Assembly: GCA_964342805.1 (NCBI GenBank)
Contig: CAYFHQ010000031.1
Span: 1 to 33,587, forward strand
Source: CAYFHQ01 sp964342805
GTDB taxonomy: Bacteria > Bacillota > Clostridia > Peptostreptococcales > Acidaminobacteraceae
Length of the DNA stretch: 33,587 bases
Direction of reading: 5' to 3'
The notes beneath the pieces are model-generated. The model had not been told where the DNA came from, did no database searches, and saw only the letters and a list, made by a program, of their open reading frames with translations. This document shows, piece by piece, positions 23,158-32,492 of the stretch; positions within the stretch are counted from its first letter, which is position 1, and every line of letters starts with the position of its first letter. The position numbers were made by a program, and so were the translations under genes.

Positions 23158-24948
23158 TTACTTAAATGACGAAATCTCAATGTCGTCAATGTGAAGAACA
23201 GAACCTGGAGACTTGAACTGGATCACCAGCTTGTCTACCACCTTGCTATCCACCTTGGTTTCTACCATCTCCCAGATATTCGCTGCCCGTGGGACATGCT
23301 TGACTTCTCTGGAGAAGACCAGGGTATCCCCGTTGTATCCATTAAAGGTTACCGTTACGGGCTCTGTGCTGTCAGACAGCATCCAGAGGGATAGGATGGT
23401 GCTGTTGTCAATGAAGACATCCTTCATGGTAATGGAGCCAGTGCCGTCACCTTCTCTAAGGTCCAGCATGATGGACTTGCTACCACTGCGGTAGATACTT
23501 GTGTCCTCACTACCATTCTCAGAAGTGGTATAGGTATACTTGTCCAACTTCTCAGACGGGGTAGCCGTGTCCGTGCCATCTGTTTCTTTTTCAATGTCTG
23601 TGATATCTTCTGAGGCAAAACTAAAGCTTCTTTCCGCTGTCTCAGACCACTGGTCGTACTTGTCCTTGACCCGGAGGGAAATCACATAGTTGCCTTCATT
23701 CTTGAGCGTAATATTGAAATGGGTTTGCTTGTCTGTATAAACGCTGGTTTTAGTCCCGTTTATGTCTTTAAAGAGTTCCCATTCAGAAGCTGCAATTTCA
23801 TTGCCTTGACCGAAGGCTACACTACGGTTTACAAAGGTGTAGATGTTACCGTCTCGGGAATATTCAAAGTCAGCCGTAGGTGGCTTTCTTTCTTCTGTGG
23901 CAAATGGATTAAAGAAAATCAAGAAGGCCGCAATGGCTGCAATGGCACCCAGCATGACGATTAGGGCCACATTTCGCTTGGGTTTCTCGTCTTCTTGGTC
24001 CAGTTCACTGAAAAGTTCGTCGACCACTTCAAGACCATCCAGTTCAACGGACTTGTCAGTATTGGTTTCAACAGCGGGGGCCTCAACTTCTGGTGCAGGT
24101 GGCTCCATTGCTGGAGGTTCCCCAACAGAATCTGTAGGCTCGCTATCCGAAAGGTCAATGGTTTCCGGTGTCTCTGACGGCTCAACTGGGTCAGGGACAT
24201 CAGAATCACCTAAGGCCGCTCCGGCTAGACCGGCTCCAGCAGCTCCACCAAGCGCAGCACCTGCAATGGCTGCTCCACTGTCAGAAGAGTCGTCATTGCC
24301 ATGGTCATAGATAAAGGCCTGCTTAAAGGCTTCATCGATGGCCGAAATAGACCCATAGCCATGGGGATTGTTATGTAAATCGCCAACAAAAGCTTTCACT
24401 TTTCTGTCTGTTAGCTCGTCCACTTGCTTTACGCCGTGGGTGAGGAGCATTTGAATGGCATTGCCAATTTTTACGACCACATTTTCTGGCGCCAAGTCCG
24501 TTTCGATTTGCTTGTCCACAATGATTAACTCATTGAGAAGCAACTCGCCATTTTGAACAATAACCTGGTTGTCATCCACAAAGATGGACGTGAAATAGGG
24601 GTCAAATGCTTCGTATCGTTTTACCTTATTTAAATAGTCATAGGCTAAATTTGCTCGATCTTCAGGTGTAGAAGAAAAACTCTCCAAATAGTGTGCCAGA
24701 GATGTTCCTTCTTTGTACTCTGTGACAACAACCAACTCATTCTCGTTGTCTTCCAGATGGATCAAATTGTCCAGCGTTGTCTCCAGCGCCTGCTTAAATG
24801 CAGCGCCCACACGACCGCCCTTTGTAAACACATTGATGACCACTACGTCATCTGGCTGATCGATTTTCGCCCCCATCATTATCTTTTGGTAAGGGTTCTG
24901 TTCGAAGACTTCTAGGACATTGAACTTTTCCGAATACGGTCCGCTCAT
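23158..24948 (-). CDS. Membrane protein with cytosolic kinase-like (pseudokinase) domain and extracytoplasmic PKD and jelly-roll-like domains
   Basis: About 596 residues from ATG 24948, chosen because AAGGAAGGTG lies ten bases upstream; upstream in-frame ATGs lack a good SD. Residues 1-210 resemble a protein-kinase N-lobe (VVTEYKEGTSLAHYL) but show no HRD or DFG catalytic motifs, so it is probably inactive. An Ala/Gly stretch and an acidic Pro/Glu/Ser linker follow. One membrane helix (VALIVMLGAIAAIAAFLIFF) begins at about residue 330. Then come a PKD-like domain (PPTADFEYSRDGNIYTFVNR) and a C-terminal beta-rich domain ending in VLHIDDIEISSF, like carbohydrate-binding modules. A sensor linking the cell surface to a cytosolic partner is a reasonable guess. 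Confidence 0.78.
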   Translation of the reverse strand: MSGPYSEKFNVLEVFEQNPYQKIMMGAKIDQPDDVVVINVFTKGGRVGAAFKQALETTLDNLIHLEDNENELVVVTEYKEGTSLAHYLESFSSTPEDRANLAYDYLNKVKRYEAFDPYFTSIFVDDNQVIVQNGELLLNELIIVDKQIETDLAPENVVVKIGNAIQMLLTHGVKQVDELTDRKVKAFVGDLHNNPHGYGSISAIDEAFKQAFIYDHGNDDSSDSGAAIAGAALGGAAGAGLAGAALGDSDVPDPVEPSETPETIDLSDSEPTDSVGEPPAMEPPAPEVEAPAVETNTDKSVELDGLEVVDELFSELDQEDEKPKRNVALIVMLGAIAAIAAFLIFFNPFATEERKPPTADFEYSRDGNIYTFVNRSVAFGQGNEIAASEWELFKDINGTKTSVYTDKQTHFNITLKNEGNYVISLRVKDKYDQWSETAERSFSFASEDITDIEKETDGTDTATPSEKLDKYTYTTSENGSEDTSIYRSGSKSIMLDLREGDGTGSITMKDVFIDNSTILSLWMLSDSTEPVTVTFNGYNGDTLVFSREVKHVPRAANIWEMVETKVDSKVVDKLVIQFKSPGSVLHIDDIEISSFK

Positions 24949-24990
24949 GTCGATGAACACCTTCCTTCTCATATATACTCGTCGTCGCTC

Positions 24991-25007
24991 CACCCAAAGG
25001 TTGGGTG
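24991..25007. repeat. Perfect inverted repeat between divergent genes
   Basis: CACCCAA (24991-24997) and TTGGGTG (25001-25007) flank AGG. It lies between the pseudokinase-like gene and sbcD, a location suited to a shared operator or to the 5' leader of the minus-strand gene. Confidence 0.45.
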
Positions 25008-25159
25008 AAATGCGCAACGTTCCCTGCCTCTACAAAATATTATATAATAAAGTCACGGGAGTGGAAATGGTCAAATGTGTTACAATCCCATTGTTTTCCC
25101 GTGTTTTCCGAAACAGTATTGATAGATATTTGGAAGAAACCCATGAAACGAGGCAAATC

Positions 25160-26284
25160 ATGACCAAATGGCTACATATCAGCGATGTACATTTTGGCCG
25201 ACCCTTTCGGTCCCGTACCGAAAATGGCCAGCAATTTCTCATAGACCGCCAGCAAAACGCCTTCCGCCAGGCCATTCAATTCGCCATGGAGGAAGAGGTG
25301 ACCGGCGTCCTGATCACAGGGGACTTGTTTGATACAAAGACCCCGTCATTTATCCATGTCCACCAGGTCCAGCAAGCCATAAACCGCTTGGCCGATGCGG
25401 GGATACCGACGTTTCTACTGTCCGGTAATCACGACCCTGCCCCTGGTTATCGTGGTCTTAAGACACCCGGTGGTGGCCACATTTTTTCCAGTGGCGAGCC
25501 AGTGGGCATCCCACTTATGAAAGGTGGACAGCCAGTGGCCATGGTTTACGGGTGCGGCTATGAGGAAAACTGGGACGCTGTTAATCGCGTTCAGTCCTAT
25601 CCCATCCACCAGGAAGACCTTCCTGCCATTGGCCTGGCCCATTGCTCGGTGGTTGGCAAGGCTTTTGGAGACCAGGTCGACCAATACCAACCCTGCACCC
25701 AGGACGACCTTGCCAGTAGGGGCTATCATTACTGGGCCCTGGGGCATATTCACATGCCTCCTGAATTGGACTGGGTTCCTGGTGGCTACGGCGGCTCCTT
25801 AATGGGGCTGGACCCTTCTGAAACAGGCCCCCATGGGGGCTGGTTGGTCACCCTAGACGCGACCTATCAGCCAGTTAAAAGATTTATCCCCTTTGGGGGA
25901 ACAACCTTTTCCTTAGTAGACCACCAAGTGGAAGCTGAGAGCCTTATGGGGCTGACTCAAGACCTGGTGGCACTACTGGCTTCTACCCAGGTCAGGGACC
26001 AGTGTGTCCGTGTTAATTTATCTGGACGGTCCCCCCTCTATAGGGACCTAAAGTCAGAAGCGGTTCTAAGCGACCTGGCTACCCAACTGGAATGGGAGAC
26101 GGGTGCCATAGAGGTCGATATTCGGTCTGGTGTGGGTCCTCGGATCGACCTGGAAGAATTGATCTCACTTTCTCCATACTTGGCCAGCCTAAACCAGGTG
26201 GCTAGAGATCTTGGGGAAGGTGACGACCGGATACAAAGAGCCAAAGAAGAACTTTTGGATCGGTTGGTGAAACATGCAGATTAA
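25160..26284 (+). CDS. sbcD: SbcD/YhaO-type DNA repair metallophosphoesterase
   Basis: Nuclease subunit of an SbcCD-like (Mre11-Rad50-like) complex that processes DNA ends and hairpins. The calcineurin-like metal motifs are in order: ISDVHFG (D and H), GDLFD, SGNHD, and GHIHMP. ATG 25160 (MTKWLHISDVHFG) is preferred: it has GAGG seven bases upstream and starts right at the first motif. The open frame reaches 80 codons further back but is not protein-like there. The product has 374 residues. Its end overlaps the ATPase gene by 11 bases. Confidence 0.9.
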   Translation: MTKWLHISDVHFGRPFRSRTENGQQFLIDRQQNAFRQAIQFAMEEEVTGVLITGDLFDTKTPSFIHVHQVQQAINRLADAGIPTFLLSGNHDPAPGYRGLKTPGGGHIFSSGEPVGIPLMKGGQPVAMVYGCGYEENWDAVNRVQSYPIHQEDLPAIGLAHCSVVGKAFGDQVDQYQPCTQDDLASRGYHYWALGHIHMPPELDWVPGGYGGSLMGLDPSETGPHGGWLVTLDATYQPVKRFIPFGGTTFSLVDHQVEAESLMGLTQDLVALLASTQVRDQCVRVNLSGRSPLYRDLKSEAVLSDLATQLEWETGAIEVDIRSGVGPRIDLEELISLSPYLASLNQVARDLGEGDDRIQRAKEELLDRLVKHAD

Positions 26285-28760
26285 AAAACTATCCAGTTGG
26301 GGATATGGTCCCCTCCAGGGGCAGATCAATCTCAACCCTGGTATAACTGTTCTATTTGGTCAGAATGAAGCAGGAAAGTCTACCCTCCAGCAAGTTATTG
26401 AAGATGGCTTATTTGGATTTGATGTTAAGAAGGCTGACAAGCACCCCCATAAACACTGGGACGCAAATGACTTGCGCCTGTCCATGGAAGTGGAAACAGG
26501 GGAGGAAACCCTAACAGTCCACCGGATATTGGGCTCAGATCCTAATGGGTGGACCGAACAAAACGCCATCCGTCAAGAACTGAAAAATCAGCCCCTGGAA
26601 GACCAGGTGGGCAGAAGTCTCTTCCGTCGCTTGTTTCGACTGTCCTTGAAAGACTTACTCCAATTGGAGGATGTCACCTGGACGGAGTTACAAAGTCGTA
26701 TTGCCAACCAGTATGGCCTGGACCTCATTCGCCAGCCCCATGAGGTGGCAGGGGAACTGCGGACGGAAATGCACGGCCTTTATCGTGAAAATCGAAGGGG
26801 CAAATACAAGGTCAAAGCCATTGAAGAAGAAATGTCATTGGTTAAGAAGCAAATCAGCCAAGTTATGCAAGAAAGTGAAGCCTTGGCTTCTAAAAAGCAA
26901 GACCTTGATGAGCTTCAATACCGCTTAAAACGCCTTGAAGATCAATTGGTCAACGACCTGCTGGAGTTGGAAAACCTTAACAAGGACCTTCCAATTCTCC
27001 AACTCAAGGAACAACAAGAGGGCCTGGTCCAGCAGATTAAAGCCGGCCAAGCAGGCATTGGGATTCCTGACCAGCTCCAAAGACGAAAGGGTACAAGAGA
27101 CCAACTTGAAAATCGACTGGTTCAGGTGGAAGAACAGCTGCAGGCCCTTCAAGGGGAAAAGCCAAGACTCAATCCCTTGGTCAAGCGACTGGACCACCAT
27201 GAAGAGGAAGTCCTAAGGGCTCTGGAATTGGGCAAGGAGTATGTGGGTATCCACCAATTAATCAAACAAGTGGACCAGCAAATCAAAGCCAAAAGAAACC
27301 AGGTGATCCTCCTTCAAGGTCAGTTGGTGGAGCAGCCCTGGGACGACGATCTGGTGTCAGTGTGGCAACAGATTATTCCAGAGGATATACAGTGGCATAA
27401 TAAACAAGCCTCCCTCCATAAACATATCCATTGGATTCTTTATGGAGCGGCCATGGCCAGTGGTGTTCTGGCCTGGTTCATGAAACAGGCTTGGTTGTAT
27501 GGACAGGGAGTCGTCTTTGCAGTATTGGGCTACGCCCTTTCCAGACAGGCCCGACGCCTCCAAGGCAAGGTCCCCAACCTGCCCCTTACCTTTAATCCCA
27601 CGACACCTGAAGGTCAAGGCGTATTTCTGGGTAAACTCTATTCTATGATTGAGGCAACGGGACAATTGGACCAACTCCTGAAAGACAAAACCGAAAAAAC
27701 GCAGGGTTTGGAAGCCCTTAGACTAGAATTGGCCCCACTCTTCTCCTTGTTATCCATTTCAGGAGACCAAACTGCAGATCAAGTTGAAGTTTTGGATAAA
27801 CGGTACAATGAATGGAAGGAAAAGACCAGCAAAAGCAGCCAAATGACCACTCAAGTGACTCAACTGAAAGACCAGCAAAAAGAACTTCTAGAAGAACACA
27901 GGGCCAATGACGCCTCTATGCAAGACTTGCGGGCTGTCTTGCACGGTCTGCATGAGGACAAGGACGAAGCTATTCTCATGGTCCAACGGGCCATCATGGC
28001 AAAAGACCAGCTCCAAGAGGTAGAAGCCCAACTGGTGGGTTATCCAAACCTAGAGTGGAACTTGAAGCAGACCTTGGCCCGGGTGACCAGCCTGCAACAG
28101 GCGACTGCAAACATGAAAGAGGAGAAGGCCTCTCTACGGGTCCAGCAAGTTAAGCTTGAGGAGCAGCTTCGACTGGGTATGTCCAATTCCAGCCTCCAGC
28201 AACTCCAGTCAAAACTAGCTGTATTGGAGAGAGATAAAGAGGAGGCCATGGACCGGTGGTCTTACTTGCGACTCATGTTGCAAATCCTTGAGGAAACCGA
28301 CACAGTCTTCCATGCAAGCCACCAGCCCCAGTTGCTACAGGCAGCATCAACCTATTTCAAAAGTCTGACAGGGGGTCGCTACACCAGCATCCAGCTGGTG
28401 GAAGACAACCAGGGACTCCATGTCATTAATCAGCAAGGACGCATCATCGAAAAGCCAGACGTGTTGAGCCGTGGTACCCGGGAACAATTGTACTTGTCTC
28501 TACGTTTCGCTATGATGGATGTGGTGGACCCTTCTGGCACACTCCCGATTTTATTGGACGAGGTCTTTGTCAATTGGGACCAAGGGAGGCGGCGACAGGC
28601 TATTGACCTCCTGTCTCAGGTAGGCTACAAGCGGCAGGTTATTGTAACGACCTGTCATGAATGGTTTGCCAGTGAAGTGATAGACCATGGTCGTGTTAAG
28701 GTATCTTTGGTGAATTTGGAGGACAGGGAAGATGAGCAAGCGACGGAAAGAACAAGCTGA
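26274..28760 (+). CDS. SbcC/YhaN-type SMC-like ATPase
   Basis: 828 residues. The Walker A motif is GQNEAGKST (residues 29-37, Lys 35), followed by Q-rich coiled-coil segments from about 160 to 330 and 470 to 680. Between the coils lies a hydrophobic stretch (WILYGAAMASGVLAWF, then VVFAVLGYALSRQ) that looks like the paired membrane helices of B. subtilis YhaN. The C-terminal half has the signature-like SRGTREQLYLSLR and Walker B ILLDEVFVNWD. It partners the SbcD-like nuclease, with which it overlaps. The hydrophobic hairpin, instead of a zinc hook CxxC, separates it from classical SbcC. Confidence 0.88.
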   Translation: MQIKKLSSWGYGPLQGQINLNPGITVLFGQNEAGKSTLQQVIEDGLFGFDVKKADKHPHKHWDANDLRLSMEVETGEETLTVHRILGSDPNGWTEQNAIRQELKNQPLEDQVGRSLFRRLFRLSLKDLLQLEDVTWTELQSRIANQYGLDLIRQPHEVAGELRTEMHGLYRENRRGKYKVKAIEEEMSLVKKQISQVMQESEALASKKQDLDELQYRLKRLEDQLVNDLLELENLNKDLPILQLKEQQEGLVQQIKAGQAGIGIPDQLQRRKGTRDQLENRLVQVEEQLQALQGEKPRLNPLVKRLDHHEEEVLRALELGKEYVGIHQLIKQVDQQIKAKRNQVILLQGQLVEQPWDDDLVSVWQQIIPEDIQWHNKQASLHKHIHWILYGAAMASGVLAWFMKQAWLYGQGVVFAVLGYALSRQARRLQGKVPNLPLTFNPTTPEGQGVFLGKLYSMIEATGQLDQLLKDKTEKTQGLEALRLELAPLFSLLSISGDQTADQVEVLDKRYNEWKEKTSKSSQMTTQVTQLKDQQKELLEEHRANDASMQDLRAVLHGLHEDKDEAILMVQRAIMAKDQLQEVEAQLVGYPNLEWNLKQTLARVTSLQQATANMKEEKASLRVQQVKLEEQLRLGMSNSSLQQLQSKLAVLERDKEEAMDRWSYLRLMLQILEETDTVFHASHQPQLLQAASTYFKSLTGGRYTSIQLVEDNQGLHVINQQGRIIEKPDVLSRGTREQLYLSLRFAMMDVVDPSGTLPILLDEVFVNWDQGRRRQAIDLLSQVGYKRQVIVTTCHEWFASEVIDHGRVKVSLVNLEDREDEQATERTS

Positions 28761-28977
28761 ATTGCAAAAGAGTCGCGAGGAAATCCTACGCATGCGGTCG
28801 GACAATGCCAAAACGGAAACCCGGAAGTTTGCTTGGGAATATGATCTAGAGATCCACCGAAGACAGCAATCGCTGAATCGATATCATTCGTTTGGTGCGA
28901 CCTGTGGCATTTTGGCCTTGGTCCTGGTTATTGTATTAAACTGGAGCCAGTTGGTCCGCATCGTGACAGCATTTTAA
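28732..28977 (+). CDS. Small protein: charged helix plus one C-terminal membrane helix
   Basis: 81 residues, overlapping the end of the ATPase gene by 29 bases. The SD GGAGGACAGGGAAG precedes the ATG. Residues 1-50 are highly charged and likely coiled-coil (KRRKEQAELQKSREEILRM). Residues 55-75 form a membrane helix (CGILALVLVIVLNW). Family not recognised. The coupling suggests a role with the SbcCD-like complex, perhaps at the membrane, but this is inferred from position only. Confidence 0.7.
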   Translation: MSKRRKEQAELQKSREEILRMRSDNAKTETRKFAWEYDLEIHRRQQSLNRYHSFGATCGILALVLVIVLNWSQLVRIVTAF

Positions 28978-28989
28978 AAGGAGGCCCAT

Positions 28990-29871
28990 ATGAAATCCAG
29001 TGAACGGATTCAAGTGGCACAGCGGATCTCAACAGTGTCCATTGGAGCCAATGTGCTTCTTTCTGTTGTGAAAATATTTATTGGTATCATCGGACGTTCC
29101 TCGGCCCTGGTGGCCGATGGTTTTCACTCGGTTTCTGACGTGGCAACAACGGTGATGGCCATGGTGGGGGTTCGGATCGCAGGCCGCCAGGACGACGATG
29201 ACCACCCCTATGGTCATGAAAAAATTGAAGCGGTGGTGGGCAAACTCATGGCCACAATCCTCTTCATCACTGGGGCCTGGATCGCCTACAATGCCTATTC
29301 ACATTTGGCAGCGGGAGACGTGGTGATTCCCGACAGGATCGCCATTTATGCAGCCCTCTTGTCCATTGGCGTCAAAGAGGCCATGTATCACTACACCATG
29401 GCTGGGGCCAACAAGATCGAGAGTGCAGTGCTCAAGGCAGACGCTTGGCACCACCGGTTGGACGCCATCTCTTCGGTGGGGTCATTTATTGGTATTTTAG
29501 GGGCCATCATGGGACTGCCCATCTTAGACCCCATTGCTTCAATCTTAATCGGTGGTTTGATTATGAAGGTAGCTGTGGACATTTATTATGAAAGTGTACG
29601 ACAGCTCATCGACACTGCAGCGTCTCCAGATACACTGGAGGATATCCAAGCTACAATCATGGCAACCAAGGGCGTTTTAGCGGTGGATGATCTGAAAACA
29701 CGCATCCACGTTAACCGTTTATTTGTGGACGTGGAAATCGCAGTGGATGGAAACCTGGCCCTCTGGGACGCCCATGAGATCGCAGAAGATGTCCATGACA
29801 ATATTGAGGCGCAAATTCCCAGTGTCAAACATTGCATGGTCCATGTGAATCCAGTAGAACCGGAGGCATAA
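28990..29871 (+). CDS. Cation diffusion facilitator (CDF) metal transporter
   Basis: Exports divalent metal ions such as Zn, Fe, Mn or Co by proton antiport. 293 residues with six membrane helices and a C-terminal cytosolic domain. Metal-site motifs are ADGFHSVSD (site A, helix 2) and DAWHHRLDAISS (HxxxD, helix 5), and HPYGHEKIE follows helix 2. The cytosolic domain ends with VKHCMVHVNP, typical of the family. The start follows AAGGAGG. It is 12 bases after the small membrane protein and 4 bases before the next gene, so it is operon-embedded. The transported metal cannot be assigned with confidence. Confidence 0.92.
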   Translation: MKSSERIQVAQRISTVSIGANVLLSVVKIFIGIIGRSSALVADGFHSVSDVATTVMAMVGVRIAGRQDDDDHPYGHEKIEAVVGKLMATILFITGAWIAYNAYSHLAAGDVVIPDRIAIYAALLSIGVKEAMYHYTMAGANKIESAVLKADAWHHRLDAISSVGSFIGILGAIMGLPILDPIASILIGGLIMKVAVDIYYESVRQLIDTAASPDTLEDIQATIMATKGVLAVDDLKTRIHVNRLFVDVEIAVDGNLALWDAHEIAEDVHDNIEAQIPSVKHCMVHVNPVEPEA

Positions 29872-29875
29872 GAAG

Positions 29876-30529
29876 TTGAACATACAAATCGACCCAGCTT
29901 TAAAAGACATTTGTCCTCAACTACAATTGGGGATTATCCAGGCAGACGTCCAGGTAGGGGACCACAGCCCAGACTTGTGGGCTGATATTGACGCCTTTGT
30001 TTCGGGCTTTGATCTGGAAACAAAGGACATTGCTAGCCATCCCTCCATTGCGGCTGCAAGAAAGTGTTACCGGGCTCTTGGCAAGGACCCCACCCGATAT
30101 CGCTTAAGTTCGGACTCCTTGTTTAGACGGATCGCCAAAAACCAGGGGCTCTATCAGGTCAACACGGTGGTGGACATTAATAACCTATTGTCCCTCCAAT
30201 CTGGCCATTCCATCGGGGCCTATGACGTGTCCAAAATTCAAGGAGACATCCTCATGCGGCCGGGCCTTGAAGGAGAACCTTATGAAGGAATCGGTCGTGG
30301 TCTTTTGAACATTGCTGGTCTACCGGTTTTGGTCGATGATCAAGGACCCTTTGGGTCAGCCACATCGGACTCTCCAAGAACCATGGTGACCAACCAAACC
30401 CAAAAGCTCATGCTCAATATCATTTCCTTCAATGGAGATGGGCAATTAATGGCATGGTTGGAAAGAGCCCAGTACCTCCTCGAAACCTTTGCAAATGGCG
30501 AAAATACTCGAATATTTGTTGTCGATTAG
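29876..30529 (+). CDS. B3/4-domain protein (PheT-like editing domain)
   Basis: 217 residues beginning with TTG at 29876, nine bases after GGAGG, four bases behind the CDF gene. The sequence resembles stand-alone B3/B4 domains related to the editing region of phenylalanyl-tRNA synthetase beta: KCYRALGKDPTRYRLSSDSL, VNTVVDINNLLSLQSGHSIGAYD, and the late TTTRIFVVD-like end (NTRIFVVD). Such proteins are presumed to clear mischarged tRNA or free amino-acid analogues, but most are untested. It is the last gene of the sbcD run. No clear terminator was seen before the next promoter. Confidence 0.82.
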   Translation: MNIQIDPALKDICPQLQLGIIQADVQVGDHSPDLWADIDAFVSGFDLETKDIASHPSIAAARKCYRALGKDPTRYRLSSDSLFRRIAKNQGLYQVNTVVDINNLLSLQSGHSIGAYDVSKIQGDILMRPGLEGEPYEGIGRGLLNIAGLPVLVDDQGPFGSATSDSPRTMVTNQTQKLMLNIISFNGDGQLMAWLERAQYLLETFANGENTRIFVVD

Positions 30530-30590
30530 GTCAGTTCTTGTCGAATCATTCCAATTGTATGTACATTTTGTTAATCATCCCTTAAAATCG

Positions 30591-30619
30591 TTGACACTCC
30601 TGACTGTGGGCCTTAGAAT
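30591..30619 (+). promoter_or_regulatory. Sigma-A type promoter of the HD-GYP gene
   Basis: A perfect TTGACA (30591-30596), a 17-base spacer and TAGAAT (30614-30619), 33 bases before the ATG. Confidence 0.8.
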
Positions 30620-30651
30620 TTTCTCAGGTACACAGAAAGGAGTGTTTTGTT

Positions 30652-32391
30652 ATGAATCGTTTAAGTTCAAAACTTGTGCGCAGGATGACCGCAGTGGGTC
30701 TTGTTGCCATGGTTCTTCTGGCACTCTTTGTGCCTTACAAAATTGCAGACTATGAACGAAACCGCATGTTGGATTATGCCAGCACCCTCTCGCGGGTTTT
30801 ACATAATGAAGGGGAAAGCAGTGCCCGATATGCCCAACAGACTGCCCAGTACATTAGTAATCAAATACAGTTGGAGTTGATCAAAGGAACCCTGAGCCAG
30901 TACGAGTTGTACAACACCCTGCAAAAGACCATGGAAGCCAACCCGGGTTTTGAAGGCATGTATAGTATTGTGCAGGTGGGAGACAAGACCTATTCTCCAT
31001 CGGTCACCCGGGCCAATGAGGGCCTCAAGTTATCCAAACTGGGATATTCAGAGCATTCCTTTTACAAGGACATGATCTCAAACAACACAGCCAGTATTGT
31101 GGAGCCCAGTGACTACCGCAACAGTGGACTGGACGTCCGCCAACCGACCCTGGTTGTTCCCATTCAGATAGATGGTCAGCCAGTGGGCATTGTCGGTGTT
31201 TTCTTGAACTTGGGTACTTCCCTAGACCGAACAGTGATTCCAGAATCCATGGAGTCCATTGAGTATGCCATCGTCAGCGAGCGAGGCTACGTGATCAGTT
31301 CTGATATTGCAGACAGTATTGGCAAGGGCTACGCAGCAGTGAATATCCATGACTCGTGGTTTGTCAAGGCCAAGGAGTCCAGCAGTCATATTACCGTGAC
31401 AGAAACCACAGACGCCCTGGTCATAGCCGTACCCATCCAGGTGTCTGAGACCACAGGCCTCTGGTATGTGTTTATGACGGTGCCCAATGACATCATATTC
31501 GCCAGCGCCAACAATTTTAGAAATGTCTTTACAACGGCCCTGCTGGTGGCCTTTACCTTTATGATCATTGCAGCCTATTTTACGGCTCGGAGTATCGCCA
31601 AGCCCATTGAGGATATTCAGCATGTTATGGAAAGTGCCCGGGCAGGAGACCTGTCCGTTCGGGCGGACTTCCATTCCTCTGACGAAATTGTGTCCATTGG
31701 AGAGTCCCTCAATACCCTGTTGACTTCCTTGGGCCATAGCCAGATGGAGCTCACCCACGAGATCGCCCTAAATGAAGAATTGAACCGGGAATTGGAAGAC
31801 CTGATCCAAGAGAATGACCGGGTCTACTTTGAAACCATTAAGTCCCTCAATAGGGCCATAGAGGCAAAAGACCCCTATACGGCAGGCCATTGTGACCGGG
31901 TAACCGAGTACGCCGTTAAGATTGGCCAAATGATGGCCCTGTCCCCTGAGCAAATGAAGAACCTTACCTATGGTAGTATTCTTCACGATATTGGAAAGTT
32001 GGGGATTGAAGAGTCCATACTGACCAAACCAGACCGCCTCACCGACGAGGAGTTCTTCAAGATTAAGCAACACCCAGAGAAGGGATTTGAGATTCTCAAA
32101 GACATCCACTTCCTCAAGGAGGCCAACCTCATTGCCCTCCAGCACCACGAGCGGTATGATGGCAAGGGTTACCCCCATGGATTGGCCGGTGAGAACATTC
32201 ATTTGTTGGCCAGGATCGTAGCTGTTACAGACGCCTTTGACGCCATGACCTCCAACCGGTCCTACCGGGCGGCCATGGCCACCGAGATTGCCATTGAAGA
32301 AATCAAGAAAAACCGAGGAAGTCAGTTTGACCCTCAAATTGTGGACGCCTTCCTGGCCGTCATGGAGGATGAGTCTACAAAAATCGCATAA
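30652..32391 (+). CDS. Membrane-bound Cache-HAMP-HD-GYP cyclic-di-GMP phosphodiesterase
   Basis: Senses an external signal and hydrolyses cyclic di-GMP. In 579 residues: an N-terminal membrane helix (residues 10-30), an extracytoplasmic Cache-type sensor (about 35-275), a second helix (TALLVAFTFMIIAAYF, about 295-315), HAMP (SIAKPIEDIQHVMESARAG), a coiled coil, and the HD-GYP domain. The last has AGHCDRV, HDIGKLG (HD near 445), HPEKGFEIL, HHERYDGKGYP and an intact GYP. All catalytic signatures are present, so it should be active. The SD AAAGGAG precedes the ATG. It has its own promoter and terminator. A chemoreceptor-like gene follows. Confidence 0.93.
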   Translation: MNRLSSKLVRRMTAVGLVAMVLLALFVPYKIADYERNRMLDYASTLSRVLHNEGESSARYAQQTAQYISNQIQLELIKGTLSQYELYNTLQKTMEANPGFEGMYSIVQVGDKTYSPSVTRANEGLKLSKLGYSEHSFYKDMISNNTASIVEPSDYRNSGLDVRQPTLVVPIQIDGQPVGIVGVFLNLGTSLDRTVIPESMESIEYAIVSERGYVISSDIADSIGKGYAAVNIHDSWFVKAKESSSHITVTETTDALVIAVPIQVSETTGLWYVFMTVPNDIIFASANNFRNVFTTALLVAFTFMIIAAYFTARSIAKPIEDIQHVMESARAGDLSVRADFHSSDEIVSIGESLNTLLTSLGHSQMELTHEIALNEELNRELEDLIQENDRVYFETIKSLNRAIEAKDPYTAGHCDRVTEYAVKIGQMMALSPEQMKNLTYGSILHDIGKLGIEESILTKPDRLTDEEFFKIKQHPEKGFEILKDIHFLKEANLIALQHHERYDGKGYPHGLAGENIHLLARIVAVTDAFDAMTSNRSYRAAMATEIAIEEIKKNRGSQFDPQIVDAFLAVMEDESTKIA

Positions 32392-32398
32392 TTTCGAC

Positions 32399-32434
32399 AA
32401 GGGAAGCTAGTTTTATTGCCAGCTTCCTTTTTTA
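32399..32434 (+). terminator. Intrinsic terminator after the HD-GYP gene
   Basis: GGAAGCT (32402-32408) pairs with AGCTTCC (32421-32427), followed by a run of T residues. Confidence 0.82.
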
Positions 32435-32492
32435 TGTGGACTTTTGGGGTATACATAGGATGAAGCGTCAACAGGTACAGGAGGAGGTCAGC

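Noticed and set aside
24920..25159. An 80-residue N-terminal extension of SbcD
   Set aside because: It overlaps the divergent gene's start region and the palindrome, is not protein-like, and the metallophosphatase domain starts naturally at ATG 25160.
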